Source: Denitrobacterium detoxificans (GTDB lineage Bacteria; Actinomycetota; Coriobacteriia; Coriobacteriales; Eggerthellaceae). Taken from it: a stretch of DNA of 64,000 bases. Location: NCBI RefSeq assembly GCF_001643775.1, contig NZ_CP011402.1, positions 2,326,432-2,390,431 of the forward strand. The letters run 5' to 3'. This document shows, one piece after another, positions 9,386 through 18,904 of this stretch. Position 1 is the stretch's first letter. The number at the start of each line of letters is the position of its first letter. Made by a program: the position numbers and the translations under genes. The notes under the pieces were generated by a model. The model had not been told where the DNA came from, did no database searches, and was given only the letters and a program-made list of their open reading frames with translations.

Positions 9386-9429
9386 CACCAAATTGGTCCC
9401 AAAGGCGTCTGGTTAACCTCCTGTTAACA
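9386..9429. promoter_or_regulatory. Operator-like repeats upstream of the SDR gene
   Basis: GTTAAC occurs twice with five bases between (about 9412-9427), and an imperfect palindrome centred on ACCAAATTGGT lies near 9388-9401. TATACT on the minus strand (about 9378-9383) could be the -10. A dedicated regulator is not visible. Confidence 0.3.
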
Positions 9430-9495
9430 TTGGCGGAACGACGGGCGGCGAGCGTCGCAACCGCTCGGATGAGCGGCAAGCGCCTCCATAATTTC

Positions 9496-10746
9496 TCAAC
9501 GAACGCGCCGCAGACGCGGAAGGAGCGCCGCAAGCGAATACGTGTTTCCGTAGAGGCTCAGCCGCATGGTGCATGCAAACGCCACGAACGCGCCGCCAAC
9601 AATCCAGGGAATGCCCGCCACGCCCAGCAGCTCGGCTCCCAGCAAGGCTGCCGCAAGGGGGCAATTCGCCGCAGAAGCGAGCCCCGCCACAATGCCAACG
9701 ACTGCGCCAAAGGAGGGATCGAGCCCCACCAACGTGGCCACCCAGCATCCGCACGTGGCGCCGATACACATCGTGGGCATGATTTCGCCACCCTTGAACC
9801 CATGAACGAGCAAGAAAGCCGTGAACAGGAGTTTTCCCAGGAAATAAGGGCTTGCGACCGAGCCTTGAAGCGCTGCGGCCACGTAGTTCATGCCCGTACC
9901 CGACAGGCTGGCGGCATCGGGCGTCAGCAGCAGGAGCGCCGCAGCGAGCACGCCGCCTACGACGGGGGCCACCCAGATGGGAGCCACGTACTTCGCGATA
10001 AGCTGCTTGCCCCGGACCACCACAAAGCAGAACAACGCGCCCGCCGCCGCACACGCCACAACGACCAGCAAGAACTGCGGAGCCTGCGCGATGGCAGGCA
10101 ACACCACATGACTCACGGGAACAAGGCCCTGCACGCCAAGAGCCTGGGCGCAGGCCGACCCCGCAAGGGCAGCCAGAAGCACGCCAGCCAGATCACGAAC
10201 ACGACAGTCGAACCCCCGCATGAGCTCTATCGCAAGCACGGCCGAGGCCAGAGGCATGCCCAGAAGCACCGCTAGGGCAGCAGCCATGCCACACGAGGCA
10301 AGGAACGTGAGATGCCGGGTTTTCACGTGAAACAGCCGACGAATCGCAGCGGCGGCGGACATGCTCATCTGCAGAGCGCCCGCCTCCTTCCCCACCGATC
10401 CGCCGCAGAGAATGGTAAGGCAGGTGCCCAGGAAGATCATGGGAATGAGGGCTGGAGGAACCTCGTATTCGGCGCCTTCTTCCCCATTGGCAGCGCGGGC
10501 CTTTGCGGTCGCCTGGCGCAGCGACTCGATAACGGATCCCGTTGCCGTGCCGAACGGCACGTGCGCCAGGTCGTAATAGAGCACCGTGGCAAACCCTACC
10601 GCGGGAAGCAAGATGGCCACATGCTCGACATGCGTGAACACCCAAAACGACAGGTCGACGGCAACCGAAAAGAGCAAGGCAAGCACGATGCACACGGCCA
10701 CCGTCGCAACGAATGCCGCTATGTTCGCAACCGCCTCCCTACGCAT
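9496..10746 (-). CDS. ClC-family chloride channel/antiporter
   Basis: Polytopic membrane protein of 416 residues. GGSVGKEAGALQ (about residues 138-149) corresponds to the GxxGxE(G/A) selectivity motif, and HGFKGGEIMPTMCIGATCG to the GxFxP region. GFDCR and repeated alpha-helical halves fit the inverted ClC topology. The CLC-F hallmark is not seen, so chloride (or another anion) rather than fluoride is assumed. There is no CBS tail. Upstream lies a 13-bp inverted repeat that may control it. Confidence 0.85.
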   Translation of the reverse strand: MRREAVANIAAFVATVAVCIVLALLFSVAVDLSFWVFTHVEHVAILLPAVGFATVLYYDLAHVPFGTATGSVIESLRQATAKARAANGEEGAEYEVPPALIPMIFLGTCLTILCGGSVGKEAGALQMSMSAAAAIRRLFHVKTRHLTFLASCGMAAALAVLLGMPLASAVLAIELMRGFDCRVRDLAGVLLAALAGSACAQALGVQGLVPVSHVVLPAIAQAPQFLLVVVACAAAGALFCFVVVRGKQLIAKYVAPIWVAPVVGGVLAAALLLLTPDAASLSGTGMNYVAAALQGSVASPYFLGKLLFTAFLLVHGFKGGEIMPTMCIGATCGCWVATLVGLDPSFGAVVGIVAGLASAANCPLAAALLGAELLGVAGIPWIVGGAFVAFACTMRLSLYGNTYSLAALLPRLRRVR

Positions 10747-10870
10747 GCCGCCCCCTCCGAATTCGTACGCTCTTCAATTAATGCACGATGTTGCATCTTC
10801 TCGACGCTATATGCAATCACATGGCAAAGTGTACGCCCGAGCCATGCGATGCGCCAGAGAAACGAGTGGC

Positions 10871-10910
10871 AGTATCTTATCCAAATCGAGCCACGCGTGG
10901 ATAAGATACT
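10871..10910. promoter_or_regulatory. 13-bp inverted repeat upstream of the ClC gene
   Basis: AGTATCTTATCCA (10871-10883) and TGGATAAGATACT (10898-10910) are perfect inverted repeats 14 bases apart, and a further GGCTAAGATAGG half follows. There is no T-run, so an operator is more likely than a terminator. Confidence 0.5.
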
Positions 10911-10960
10911 TGCAAGATGGCTAAGATAGGGTGAGCCAAAGCACGGAAATCCACTACGCG

Positions 10961-10991
10961 CAAAAAGGAGCTGCGCGGTAGCGCAGCTCCT
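10961..10991 (-). terminator. Terminator of the symporter gene
   Basis: Perfect 11-bp stem, arms 10966-10976 and 10981-10991 around a 4-base loop, followed on the minus strand by TTTTT. Confidence 0.9.
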
Positions 10992-11056
10992 AAGCGGTTA
11001 AACAGTTTTGAGAACAAGGCTGGTAGAAGGCGAACAAACCTCTGCCCCCGTTCACC

Positions 11057-12499
11057 CTACTTCTGCTTATGGGGCACCTCGATATCGGTGAACTTGTCAG
11101 GGTCGCCTTGCTCGCCGATTTCGGTGGGATCCCCTTCGGCGGTGAAATCGGCAATGCCCGCGGGCTCGTCGGTCTCGGACTCCACCAGGTCTTCCTCGCT
11201 TACAGCGGCGTAATCGTTATTGCGGAATACGCCCGCATCCAGCATTCCCGACATTTTGGCCATGCACGTGGTAACCACGGCGTCGCCCGTAACGTTAATG
11301 GCGGTACGGCCCATATCGAGCAGACGGTCGATGCCCATGATCATGGCAACGCCTTCAGCGGGCAGGCCAACGGACTCGAACACCATGGCCAACATAATGG
11401 TACCAACGCCAGGCACGCCCGCCGTGCCAATGGAGGCCGTAACGGCCGTTAAGACAACCGTGAGCAGTGCCGTGAACGAAAGGTCGATACCAAACGCCTG
11501 CGAAATGAAGATAACCGCGGCGCCCTGCATGATAGCCGTGCCGTCCATGTTGATGGTGGCACCCAGCGGAATAGTGAACGACGCGACCTTCTCGTCGACG
11601 CCAATCTTCTTCTCGAGCGTTTCCATGTTCAGCGGGATGGAGGCGTTGGAAGAGCTGGTCGAGAACGCGAACAGCATAACCGGCAGCATCTTGCGCAGGA
11701 AATGGAACGGGTTCAGGCGCGTGAACAGGAACAGGATGACCATGTACACGATGAACAGCTGAACAAACAGGCCCAGGTACACCGTACCGATGAACTTCAC
11801 CATGGGCAGGATGCCCGTAAGACCCAGATTCGCGAACGTGCGCGCAATCAGGCAGAAGATGCCCAGCGGCGCTACCTTCAAAATGAGGCCGATCATGTAC
11901 ATCATGACGGCGTTGAACTGCGTGAAGAAGCGATTGACCGTGGCGACCTTCTTGCCCAGGCGACCCAGGATGAAGCCCAGGATGAGCGCGAAGAAGATAA
12001 TCTGCAGCATGGCGCCGCTATTCATGGCCGCAACAATGTTCGTGGGAACGATGTTGATGAGCATGTCGGCCATGGTCTGGTCAGTGGAAGTGGCCTTCGG
12101 CTCGACCTGCACGATGGAAGCCATGTCAAGGCCAACGCCCGGGCTGGTTAGCTGCGCAAGCAGAATGGCGATGACAACGGCCAGGGCCGTAGTACACAGG
12201 TACATAAGGATGGTACCCAGGCCAACCTTGCCCAGAAGCTTCGGGTCGCTCATGGATGCCGCGCCGCACACAATGGAGCAGAACACGAGCGGCACGACCA
12301 GCATCTGCATAAGGCGGATGAACCATTGGCCGCAGACGTAGAACACGCCCTCTATCATGTACGTATCAACTGGTGAACCCTCTGGAACTACAACGGAGCA
12401 GATAATGCCAACCACAATGCCCGCTGCGAGTGAAATGAGAATCCACGTGGTGAGACTCATTGTCTTCTTCGGCTCACCGGTTTCGACTTTCGGACTCAC
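11057..12499 (-). CDS. Dicarboxylate/amino acid:cation symporter (DAACS family)
   Basis: Inner-membrane secondary transporter of about 480 residues, DctA/GltP/GltT fold. The serine-rich re-entrant loop SSSNASIPLNMETLEKK, the NMDGT motif in GATINMDGTAIMQ and the second loop TAGVPGVGTIML are all present. It would carry glutamate, aspartate, fumarate or succinate with protons or sodium. An acidic C-terminal tail of about 60 residues is unusual for the family. GTG at 12499 is preferred because AAGGGGG lies five bases upstream; an in-frame GTG at 12547 would add 16 residues. It has its own terminator. Fumarate supply to the flavoprotein reductases of this window is a possible link. Confidence 0.88.
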   Translation of the reverse strand: MSPKVETGEPKKTMSLTTWILISLAAGIVVGIICSVVVPEGSPVDTYMIEGVFYVCGQWFIRLMQMLVVPLVFCSIVCGAASMSDPKLLGKVGLGTILMYLCTTALAVVIAILLAQLTSPGVGLDMASIVQVEPKATSTDQTMADMLINIVPTNIVAAMNSGAMLQIIFFALILGFILGRLGKKVATVNRFFTQFNAVMMYMIGLILKVAPLGIFCLIARTFANLGLTGILPMVKFIGTVYLGLFVQLFIVYMVILFLFTRLNPFHFLRKMLPVMLFAFSTSSSNASIPLNMETLEKKIGVDEKVASFTIPLGATINMDGTAIMQGAAVIFISQAFGIDLSFTALLTVVLTAVTASIGTAGVPGVGTIMLAMVFESVGLPAEGVAMIMGIDRLLDMGRTAINVTGDAVVTTCMAKMSGMLDAGVFRNNDYAAVSEEDLVESETDEPAGIADFTAEGDPTEIGEQGDPDKFTDIEVPHKQK

Positions 12500-12559
12500 A
12501 ACAACCCCCTTCGTACCGTCTCCCTCTTTCGCGACACACGCTCTCACCCATGCATAGCG

Positions 12560-12618
12560 AAAAGCGCCTAGCCACCACAGAGCATACGCCGCATATGCGT
12601 CATTGTAATCCTAGGCGC
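12560..12618 (-). terminator. Possible terminator of the NHLM export operon
   Basis: Arms GCGCCTAG (12564-12571) and CTAGGCGC (12611-12618) enclose a 39-base loop that itself holds a GCATA/TATGC hairpin. TTTT follows on the minus strand. The long loop lowers confidence. Confidence 0.45.
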
Positions 12619-12644
12619 GATCAAATCTCCGCCCCTTGCTCACG

Positions 12645-14825
12645 CTAGATGTCGAGGCGTTGGCGCTCCACCAGCTCGGCGAAAAGGCCGCCCTTCGCAA
12701 CGAGCTCTTCGTAGGTACCGTCTTCCACAATGCAGCCGTCTTCCAGGTACAAGATACGGTCGCAATTCTTGATGGTGGAAAGGCGATGCGCAATCACGAT
12801 GCGCGTACAGTTCAGCTCGTCGAGCGCATTGGAAACTTGCTGCTGCGTGCGATTGTCCAGGGCGCTCGTGGCTTCGTCGAAAATGAGAACGTGGGGGCGG
12901 GGCGCCACGGCGCGCGCAATCATGAGACGCTGCTTCTGACCACCCGAAATGCCGCCCGACCCTTCCGAGATCATGGTGCTCATGCCCCGGGGCATGGCGC
13001 GAATGTCGTCAGCGATATCGGCGATTTCCGCCGCGCGCCAAGCATCCTCCACGGAAAGCTGCGGCGCGGAAATGGTGATGTTCGAGTAGATATCGCCCGA
13101 AAACAGCATGCCATCTTGGGTAACCGTACCAATGCGACGACGCAGGGAACGCAAATCCGAATTCGCCATGTCCCTGCCATCGTAGTAGATGGCGCCCTTT
13201 TCCGGCGTTTCGAAACCCAGCAGCAAGCGCACGAGCGTGGACTTGCCGCATCCCGATTTGCCCACGATTGCCAGGTACTCGCCCGGGCGGATGCGCAGAT
13301 TAAGCCCCTTCGCCATGTAAGGCGACTGCTCGTTGTAACGGAAGTAGACGTCATTCAGCTCGATGCGGCCCGAAAGCCTGGTGAGAATTTCCTTGCCCTG
13401 AGACACCTCGGGTTCGGCGCGCAAGATGGGCTCGACCATTTCCAAGTATGGGCGAATCTGCGCGGACGCGCGCACGACCTCTGACAGCGACGCAAAGGCA
13501 GCCATAACCATGCCATACGCCGCGAAGAAGGCAACGTAATCGGACGGGCTCATGCCTGAAACCACCGCGAGGTAATACAGCACGATGGCGCCAGCAAGCG
13601 AAACGGCCGAAGTAATGGCCCCGCTCAGCTTCAGGAACAGCGGCGGATTGTACTCCAGTTCGGCGCTCTTCGTATAAGCACGAGCCCACTGGGCAAACGC
13701 GCGCTTTTCGGCACCGGCAAGCTTGATCTTCTGCACGCCATTGATGAGCGCGAAGCTCTTACCGTTTTCCTTGGCAGAGTATTTCATCTGCTGGCGCGTA
13801 ACGCGCATCTGAACGAGTGACGTAGCAAGGTTCACCGCAACCGTAGCCACGATGATCAGAACGGCGGGCAGCATGAGCGCAGGAGCAAACTGCCCAATCT
13901 GCACGACATACAGCAACGAGAACAAAGCCGCTACGCCCAGCGAAACAACGTTCGTAATGAGCAGATCTACCAGGCTATTCGCGGCCGAGCATCTGCTTGC
14001 CAACTCGCCCGCACTGTACTTGCGGAAAAACGCCGTGGGCAAGCTGAGCACGCGCATCATGACCGCCGCCGAAACGGACGTTGCCACCTTCGTGCGTATG
14101 CGCGCTATGGCAACGTCGCGCGTTGCCGATATGAGCTGCTGGGAAAGAGCGGCACATAGAAGGAACGCCGCGGACGACCAGAGAATGGGATAGCTTCGCG
14201 TATCCACCACGAAACCCGTAAGCATCTTCGCGATGATGGGCAGCACCATACCCGTAAGCGTCACGCCCAGCGCAAGAATCACGAGCAAGCCCACGTCAAC
14301 TGCGTTCACGCATTGCCGCATATACGCGAACAGGTCGGTAATGCCAATCTCCCCCAGGGGAAGCGGGCGATAAAAACAGCGCGCCTCGTGGGCAAACTCG
14401 CCAATCGTCTGAGCATTGACATCGGTCTTGCGCCCTCGCTCATCGCGGAACCAATAGCCCGTATGTGGCTTGGGGAACACCGGCACGGGAGCCCCATCGG
14501 ACTCACGATACGCAATCATCGGACCAATGGCATCCTTGTACCAGTCTTCGCCCAGGCCCACCATACGATGCATGATGCCATGCGGACGCAGCGCATATTC
14601 CAGCTGTTCGTCGGGGTCGGTTATCTCGGGAGGAATCTCCACGGGATTGATGCCGTAATACTTCAGGATATCGTCGACGGCTTCCTTCGTTACGATGCGC
14701 GAGGTGGCGAACGAACCCGCGGTAGCGGTTCCCACCACAGCGGAGGCCATACGCAGGATGGAGTCTTCGAAAACCGCCTGGTCGCCTTGCTTGCGCTGGC
14801 GTATCTGCTCGTCAAATAATCCCAT
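12645..14825 (-). CDS. NHLM-type peptide export ABC transporter, second (peptidase-less) subunit
   Basis: ABC exporter of 726 residues. An N-terminal region of about 170 residues, unlike any peptidase, precedes a six-helix membrane domain (about 180-460) and an ATPase domain. Walker A reads VGKSGCGKST, the signature ISGGQKQRL and Walker B VLIFDEATSALD. This architecture matches the NHLM_micro_ABC2 family that pairs with a C39-ABC partner to export Nif11- or nitrile-hydratase-type leader peptides. The gene starts 14 bases after its partner ends, with GGAGGAGG before the ATG. It would act as a heterodimer in the cytoplasmic membrane. Confidence 0.85.
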   Translation of the reverse strand: MGLFDEQIRQRKQGDQAVFEDSILRMASAVVGTATAGSFATSRIVTKEAVDDILKYYGINPVEIPPEITDPDEQLEYALRPHGIMHRMVGLGEDWYKDAIGPMIAYRESDGAPVPVFPKPHTGYWFRDERGRKTDVNAQTIGEFAHEARCFYRPLPLGEIGITDLFAYMRQCVNAVDVGLLVILALGVTLTGMVLPIIAKMLTGFVVDTRSYPILWSSAAFLLCAALSQQLISATRDVAIARIRTKVATSVSAAVMMRVLSLPTAFFRKYSAGELASRCSAANSLVDLLITNVVSLGVAALFSLLYVVQIGQFAPALMLPAVLIIVATVAVNLATSLVQMRVTRQQMKYSAKENGKSFALINGVQKIKLAGAEKRAFAQWARAYTKSAELEYNPPLFLKLSGAITSAVSLAGAIVLYYLAVVSGMSPSDYVAFFAAYGMVMAAFASLSEVVRASAQIRPYLEMVEPILRAEPEVSQGKEILTRLSGRIELNDVYFRYNEQSPYMAKGLNLRIRPGEYLAIVGKSGCGKSTLVRLLLGFETPEKGAIYYDGRDMANSDLRSLRRRIGTVTQDGMLFSGDIYSNITISAPQLSVEDAWRAAEIADIADDIRAMPRGMSTMISEGSGGISGGQKQRLMIARAVAPRPHVLIFDEATSALDNRTQQQVSNALDELNCTRIVIAHRLSTIKNCDRILYLEDGCIVEDGTYEELVAKGGLFAELVERQRLDI

Positions 14826-14839
14826 GGTCGCCTCCTCCG

Positions 14840-17014
14840 CTAATCGTTGATAACCAGTTCCGTGTACGCGCCGCCCTTGGCGTACAGCTCGTCATGCGTT
14901 CCGCGCTCGACCACATGTCCATGGTCGAGCACGATAATCTCGTCGCAATCGCGAATGGTGGAAAGGCGATGCGCGATGACGATGCAGGTAACGCCGCGCT
15001 CCTTCACCGCTTCCACCAATTCATGCTCGGTTTTCGCATCGAGCGCGCTCGTGGCTTCGTCCATGATGACGACGCGCGGATCTTGCGCGAGCACGCGCGC
15101 GATTTCCAGTCGCTGGCGCTGGCCGCCAGAAAGGTCGCGACCACCTTCCAGAATCATGCCGCTGTAGCCGCCGGGCCTCGAAACGATGTCATCGTGAATC
15201 TGCGCATCGCGCGCCGCCATAATGACCTCGAAGTTCTCGATTGAGTTGTCCCACATACGAATGTTGTTGGCGATGGTGTCCTCGAACAGAATGATGTCCT
15301 GGTCGACAACGGCCACCGAACCAGTGAACACGCTGCGGTCGATTTCCGCCATGGGCTTGCCGTCGAACAGGACCTCGCCTTCCCAAGGCCTATACAAACC
15401 GGCGATGATCTTGGAAAGCGTGGACTTGCCGCATCCGGAAGCGCCCACGAACGCAACGCTATGCCCCGGTTCCACGCTCATGGAAAAGTCTTCGATGAGC
15501 GGATCGCCCAAGCGCGAGTAGCCAAACGTGATGTTCCGCAGCTCCACCTTGCCCATAAGCTTGTCGTAATCAGCCTGCTCATCGATGGGATCGTCGCGAT
15601 AGTTAGGGTCGGAAGGGTAATCCATCACGTCGTCAATGCGCTCCATCTGCGTGCGCATCTCCTGCAACGTCTGACCAGCTCGGATGGTAAGCATGGCGGG
15701 GCTCATGAACAACTGGATATACCCCTGGAAGGCCATGACCATACCAAGAGAGAAATTCCCCTGGATAACCAGGAAGACGCCCACCACGAGCACCGTGTAA
15801 TTCGCCAGACTCGCCAAGAAGTTGGGAACCATGCCCAGGTACAAATTGAGATTCGCGAAACGCGTAGTGGCGGCATTCACGGATGCCTGATACCCAGCCC
15901 ACTTCGCGAAGAAGCCATTTTCCGCGCCCGACGACTTGATCGTTTCGATCATCTGAATGCCCGAAACGGTGGTCGAGTCGAGCCTGCCCGTATCGCGCAT
16001 CTGAACGCGCGTGATGTTCACGCGCTTGCGGGAAATGTAGCTGGCCAAAAACGAATTGAGGACGATGGCGAGTATGCCAACGGCGGTGAGAACAATCGAA
16101 TAGCGCACCATAATCAGCAGGTAGAACAGCATCATGGCCACGTTGAGGACAAGCGGGGTGAACGTGTTTACGAGCGTTCTGGCAATAACGCTATTGGTCG
16201 TCTTGCGCTGCTGGATATCGCCCGCCATGCGCTGCGAGAAGAACTCCATGGGCATGCGCAGCACCTTCCACATGAACGCACTGCTGCCCACGATGGCCAT
16301 CTTGCCGTTGATCTTGAGCGAGTAGATGGACTGCACGGCGCTTACCAGCACCTGCATCACGCCAACGGCGGCCAGCAGTCCAATGAAGGGCATGAGGAGT
16401 TCCTTGTTTTCGCCCGTGAGCAGATGATCCATGAAGAACCTGCTGAACGCAGGGGTCGTCATCTCGAAGAGATAGCCGATGAGCGTCGTTATGGCCACGA
16501 AGGCAACGGCCGCATGCGCACCGCGCAAGCGATTGCGCGCAAATTCCAGCGTGCTCTTGCGCTTGCCCCCGCGTTCGAACGAATCGGTTGGCTCGAAGAA
16601 CAGGCAGACGCCGCCATACGAACGCTCGAATTCGGACATCGGGACCTTGATGGATCCCCGAGCGGGGTCGTTCAGATGGGCCTTGCCACCCCTGAAGCCC
16701 CGCAGAACAACGTAGCGATTCACGTTCCAGAGCACGATGCAAGGCAGAGTGCCCTCCGCTTTAAGATGCTCGATGTCGTATTGGTAGCCTTCGATGTTCA
16801 AGCCATAGCTGCGAGCTGCCTTGGCCAGGTTTTCCAAGCTCGTGCCATCGCGCGAAACGCCGCAGTCGGCGCGAACCTGCTCGAGCGGCATCCATTTCCC
16901 GTAGTACGCCATGATCATGGCAAGCGAGGCCGCGCCGCACTCGAGCGCTTCCATCTGCATGATCATGGGCACTTTCGCGATGCCCGAGGTAATTGGACGC
17001 TTGGTTCGTTCCAC
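14840..17014 (-). CDS. NHLM-type C39 peptidase-ABC exporter with substituted catalytic histidine
   Basis: ABC exporter of 724 residues: C39 peptidase (1-140), membrane domain (about 160-460) and ATPase domain (GASGCGKST, DLSGGQRQRL, VVIMDEATSALD). The family cleaves leaders after Gly-Gly during export. Gln20, Cys26 (in ALECGAAS) and Asp116 (in LNDPA) are present, but the histidine expected 16 residues before the aspartate is Arg100 (NVNRYVVL, codon CGC at 16715-16717). The peptidase may therefore be inactive or use another base. The start is GTG at 17014, 10 bases after the adaptor gene. A plausible substrate is the GG-leader peptide at 36122. Confidence 0.87.
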   Translation of the reverse strand: MERTKRPITSGIAKVPMIMQMEALECGAASLAMIMAYYGKWMPLEQVRADCGVSRDGTSLENLAKAARSYGLNIEGYQYDIEHLKAEGTLPCIVLWNVNRYVVLRGFRGGKAHLNDPARGSIKVPMSEFERSYGGVCLFFEPTDSFERGGKRKSTLEFARNRLRGAHAAVAFVAITTLIGYLFEMTTPAFSRFFMDHLLTGENKELLMPFIGLLAAVGVMQVLVSAVQSIYSLKINGKMAIVGSSAFMWKVLRMPMEFFSQRMAGDIQQRKTTNSVIARTLVNTFTPLVLNVAMMLFYLLIMVRYSIVLTAVGILAIVLNSFLASYISRKRVNITRVQMRDTGRLDSTTVSGIQMIETIKSSGAENGFFAKWAGYQASVNAATTRFANLNLYLGMVPNFLASLANYTVLVVGVFLVIQGNFSLGMVMAFQGYIQLFMSPAMLTIRAGQTLQEMRTQMERIDDVMDYPSDPNYRDDPIDEQADYDKLMGKVELRNITFGYSRLGDPLIEDFSMSVEPGHSVAFVGASGCGKSTLSKIIAGLYRPWEGEVLFDGKPMAEIDRSVFTGSVAVVDQDIILFEDTIANNIRMWDNSIENFEVIMAARDAQIHDDIVSRPGGYSGMILEGGRDLSGGQRQRLEIARVLAQDPRVVIMDEATSALDAKTEHELVEAVKERGVTCIVIAHRLSTIRDCDEIIVLDHGHVVERGTHDELYAKGGAYTELVIND

Positions 17015-17024
17015 GGCGGCCCCG

Positions 17025-17438
17025 CTAGTTCATCAGCATGGATATGAGCTGCGTGGTCTTGTACTCTATGCGCGCCGAATAGCTGCCATCGGGGACATCG
17101 GCCTTCGCCGATGCCGTAACCTTGCCATTCTCGTCGACGCCCACGGCAAGGATCTCTGTTTCAACATCGCCAATTTCCAGCTTCATGCCCGTTTCGATGC
17201 TTCCCGTGGGAATGCTATCGGGCACGACGGTTAGTTCGCCCTTTTCAGCGGTGACGTGCGCGGGAACGTAGCTTTCGAAGGAGGTGACGCTGCTCCACAA
17301 CATGAAGCCGGCGAACAACAAGACAACCGCAATGAGCAAAACCCAGATTTTGGGATTCGTGACTCGAAGATAATCATTGAGCTGTTCGGGAGAAGACAGC
17401 CTAGACGTGCCTTGCCCCCGCGTATCTTCCCGCCCCAT
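17025..17438 (-). CDS. Minimal HlyD-like adaptor of the NHLM export system
   Basis: Protein of 137 residues. The N-terminal LSSPEQLNDYLRVTNPK followed by one membrane helix (about residues 32-52) matches the start of NHLM-system HlyD-family secretion proteins. The remaining 80 residues form a beta-rich extracytoplasmic region. The coiled coil and lipoyl halves of a normal adaptor of about 400 residues are missing. As a monoderm needs no outer-membrane connection, a short form could suffice, or the gene could be degenerate. ATG at 17438 is chosen because AAGGGG lies seven bases upstream; residues before it are not family-like. It is first in an operon with both ABC genes. Confidence 0.7.
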   Translation of the reverse strand: MGREDTRGQGTSRLSSPEQLNDYLRVTNPKIWVLLIAVVLLFAGFMLWSSVTSFESYVPAHVTAEKGELTVVPDSIPTGSIETGMKLEIGDVETEILAVGVDENGKVTASAKADVPDGSYSARIEYKTTQLISMLMN

Positions 17439-17580
17439 GACAAGGCCCCTTCCATGTCGGAAACATGCGCAGCTACAGCACATATTACAACGATACCCAC
17501 GCACATGCACCCAGATTGAGCGCGTATTGTCCCCGAATGGCGATTATGGGAAACTGGGCAAAACGACCGAAGGCGCACAC

Positions 17581-18771
17581 ATGAACGAATGCGAACTAAC
17601 AGCCATCCACGACGCAGCAGCGCGTTGCATAGAGTGCGGCATCTGCGAAACGGTGCAAGACGAGGGCTGCGGCTGCACGCCGGGCATGTGGGGGCCATTT
17701 GCCCGTCACCTCGCCGAAGAGGCCGCGCGCGGTCCCATCGACTCCGCTACCGAACGCCTGCTGTTCACCTGCTCCCTCTGCGATGGCTGCACACAGGCAT
17801 GCCCCGTCGACATCAGCGCCGCCAACATAGTGCGTGAGGGCAGACGCGCCTTTCACGGCCAGCACTCATCCGCACGCGAACGCTGGCGACCCATGATGGT
17901 CGACCTTGCGGGTAACTCCTTCGCACGCTTGCGCGCATGGCGCGACATATCCTACGACGATGCGGCGCTCGACCCGCACCAGCCTTGTGCATCGCTGTTC
18001 TTCCCGGGCTGCACGCTCAGCACATATAGCCCCGAGCTCACCATGGCCACGTTTGACTACCTGGCCAGCAGGCATCTCGCCGACGGCATGACGGCCCTTT
18101 GCTGCGGAAACCCCCTCTGGGGTCTTGGTCTGAAAGAACGAGGCGACACATATGCGAACGCGTTGAGCGAACGCCTTGCCATGCTGGGCACGAAGTACAT
18201 CATCGCCGGATGCCCAAACTGCTACCGCGCACTGCGGCAAAGCCAGGCAAACGGCCTCATCGCCAAAGATATCGAAATAAGCGCCCTTCCCCAGGTGCTC
18301 GTCGATGCCGGCGCGCGCATTCCTGCCGAGCGTTCCATTGCACCCAACGCAGAAACATTCTGCGTATACGACTCATGCTCCGATCGCGCGACACGCGCGT
18401 TCGGCAACGCCGTCCGAGCACTGCTTCCCCCGGGGTCATGGCGCGAAATGCAACATGCGGGAGAAGACGCGCTCTGCTGCGGCTCGGGTGGCATGGTCTC
18501 CTTCTACGATGTGAGCGTATGCCAGACGCGGCGCACGCGCTGCGTGGGCGAATTCCGGGAAACCAACGCCGACTGCCTCGTTACCGCATGCGTGAGCTGC
18601 ACGAATTCCATGCTTCGCTCGGGCACGCCCGTTTCCGCACATCATTATCTGGAGCTGCTGTTCGACACCCCCATACGCTGGGAAGCCCACCGGGCCGCAA
18701 GCATCGAGCTGGCGCAAAGCGACGAACGCAACGGCATGCCCGCCGGATTAAACGACCCGATACTCCCCTAG
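17581..18771 (+). CDS. HdrD-like (Fe-S)-binding protein with CCG domains (first copy)
   Basis: Cytosolic redox protein of 396 residues. Two N-terminal cysteine clusters (CIECGICETV with GCGC, then CSLCDGCTQACP) should bind [4Fe-4S] centres. Two CCG-type cysteine domains follow: PGCTLSTYSP...CCGNPLWG and YDSCSDR...CCGSGGM with CVSCTNS. This is the heterodisulfide-reductase subunit D / GlpC / LutA architecture, moving electrons between a ferredoxin-like partner and a disulfide or quinone-type acceptor. The ATG has GAAGG upstream. It is transcribed towards the molybdopterin enzyme 133 bases downstream, and a second copy occurs at 24812, which suggests two electron-transfer arms in one locus. Confidence 0.85.
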   Translation: MNECELTAIHDAAARCIECGICETVQDEGCGCTPGMWGPFARHLAEEAARGPIDSATERLLFTCSLCDGCTQACPVDISAANIVREGRRAFHGQHSSARERWRPMMVDLAGNSFARLRAWRDISYDDAALDPHQPCASLFFPGCTLSTYSPELTMATFDYLASRHLADGMTALCCGNPLWGLGLKERGDTYANALSERLAMLGTKYIIAGCPNCYRALRQSQANGLIAKDIEISALPQVLVDAGARIPAERSIAPNAETFCVYDSCSDRATRAFGNAVRALLPPGSWREMQHAGEDALCCGSGGMVSFYDVSVCQTRRTRCVGEFRETNADCLVTACVSCTNSMLRSGTPVSAHHYLELLFDTPIRWEAHRAASIELAQSDERNGMPAGLNDPILP

Positions 18772-18904
18772 CGCACACGACAAGCGCCCAACGCAGCACG
18801 ACATGCGCCCAGCACGGCGCATCTAGAACGAAAACGGCAACAAGCCGTAAGGAAAATACGCCACGAGCTAGGCATACAATGGAATCCTGAACCGAGGGGG
18901 TCCC

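Noticed and set aside
10747-10960. Fluoride riboswitch before the ClC gene
   Set aside because: I see no conserved fluoride riboswitch core; the visible structure is an inverted repeat more like an operator.
15461-17047. 528-codon plus-strand frame opposite the C39-ABC gene
   Set aside because: His- and Ala-rich shadow of a conserved ABC protein, with no family features.
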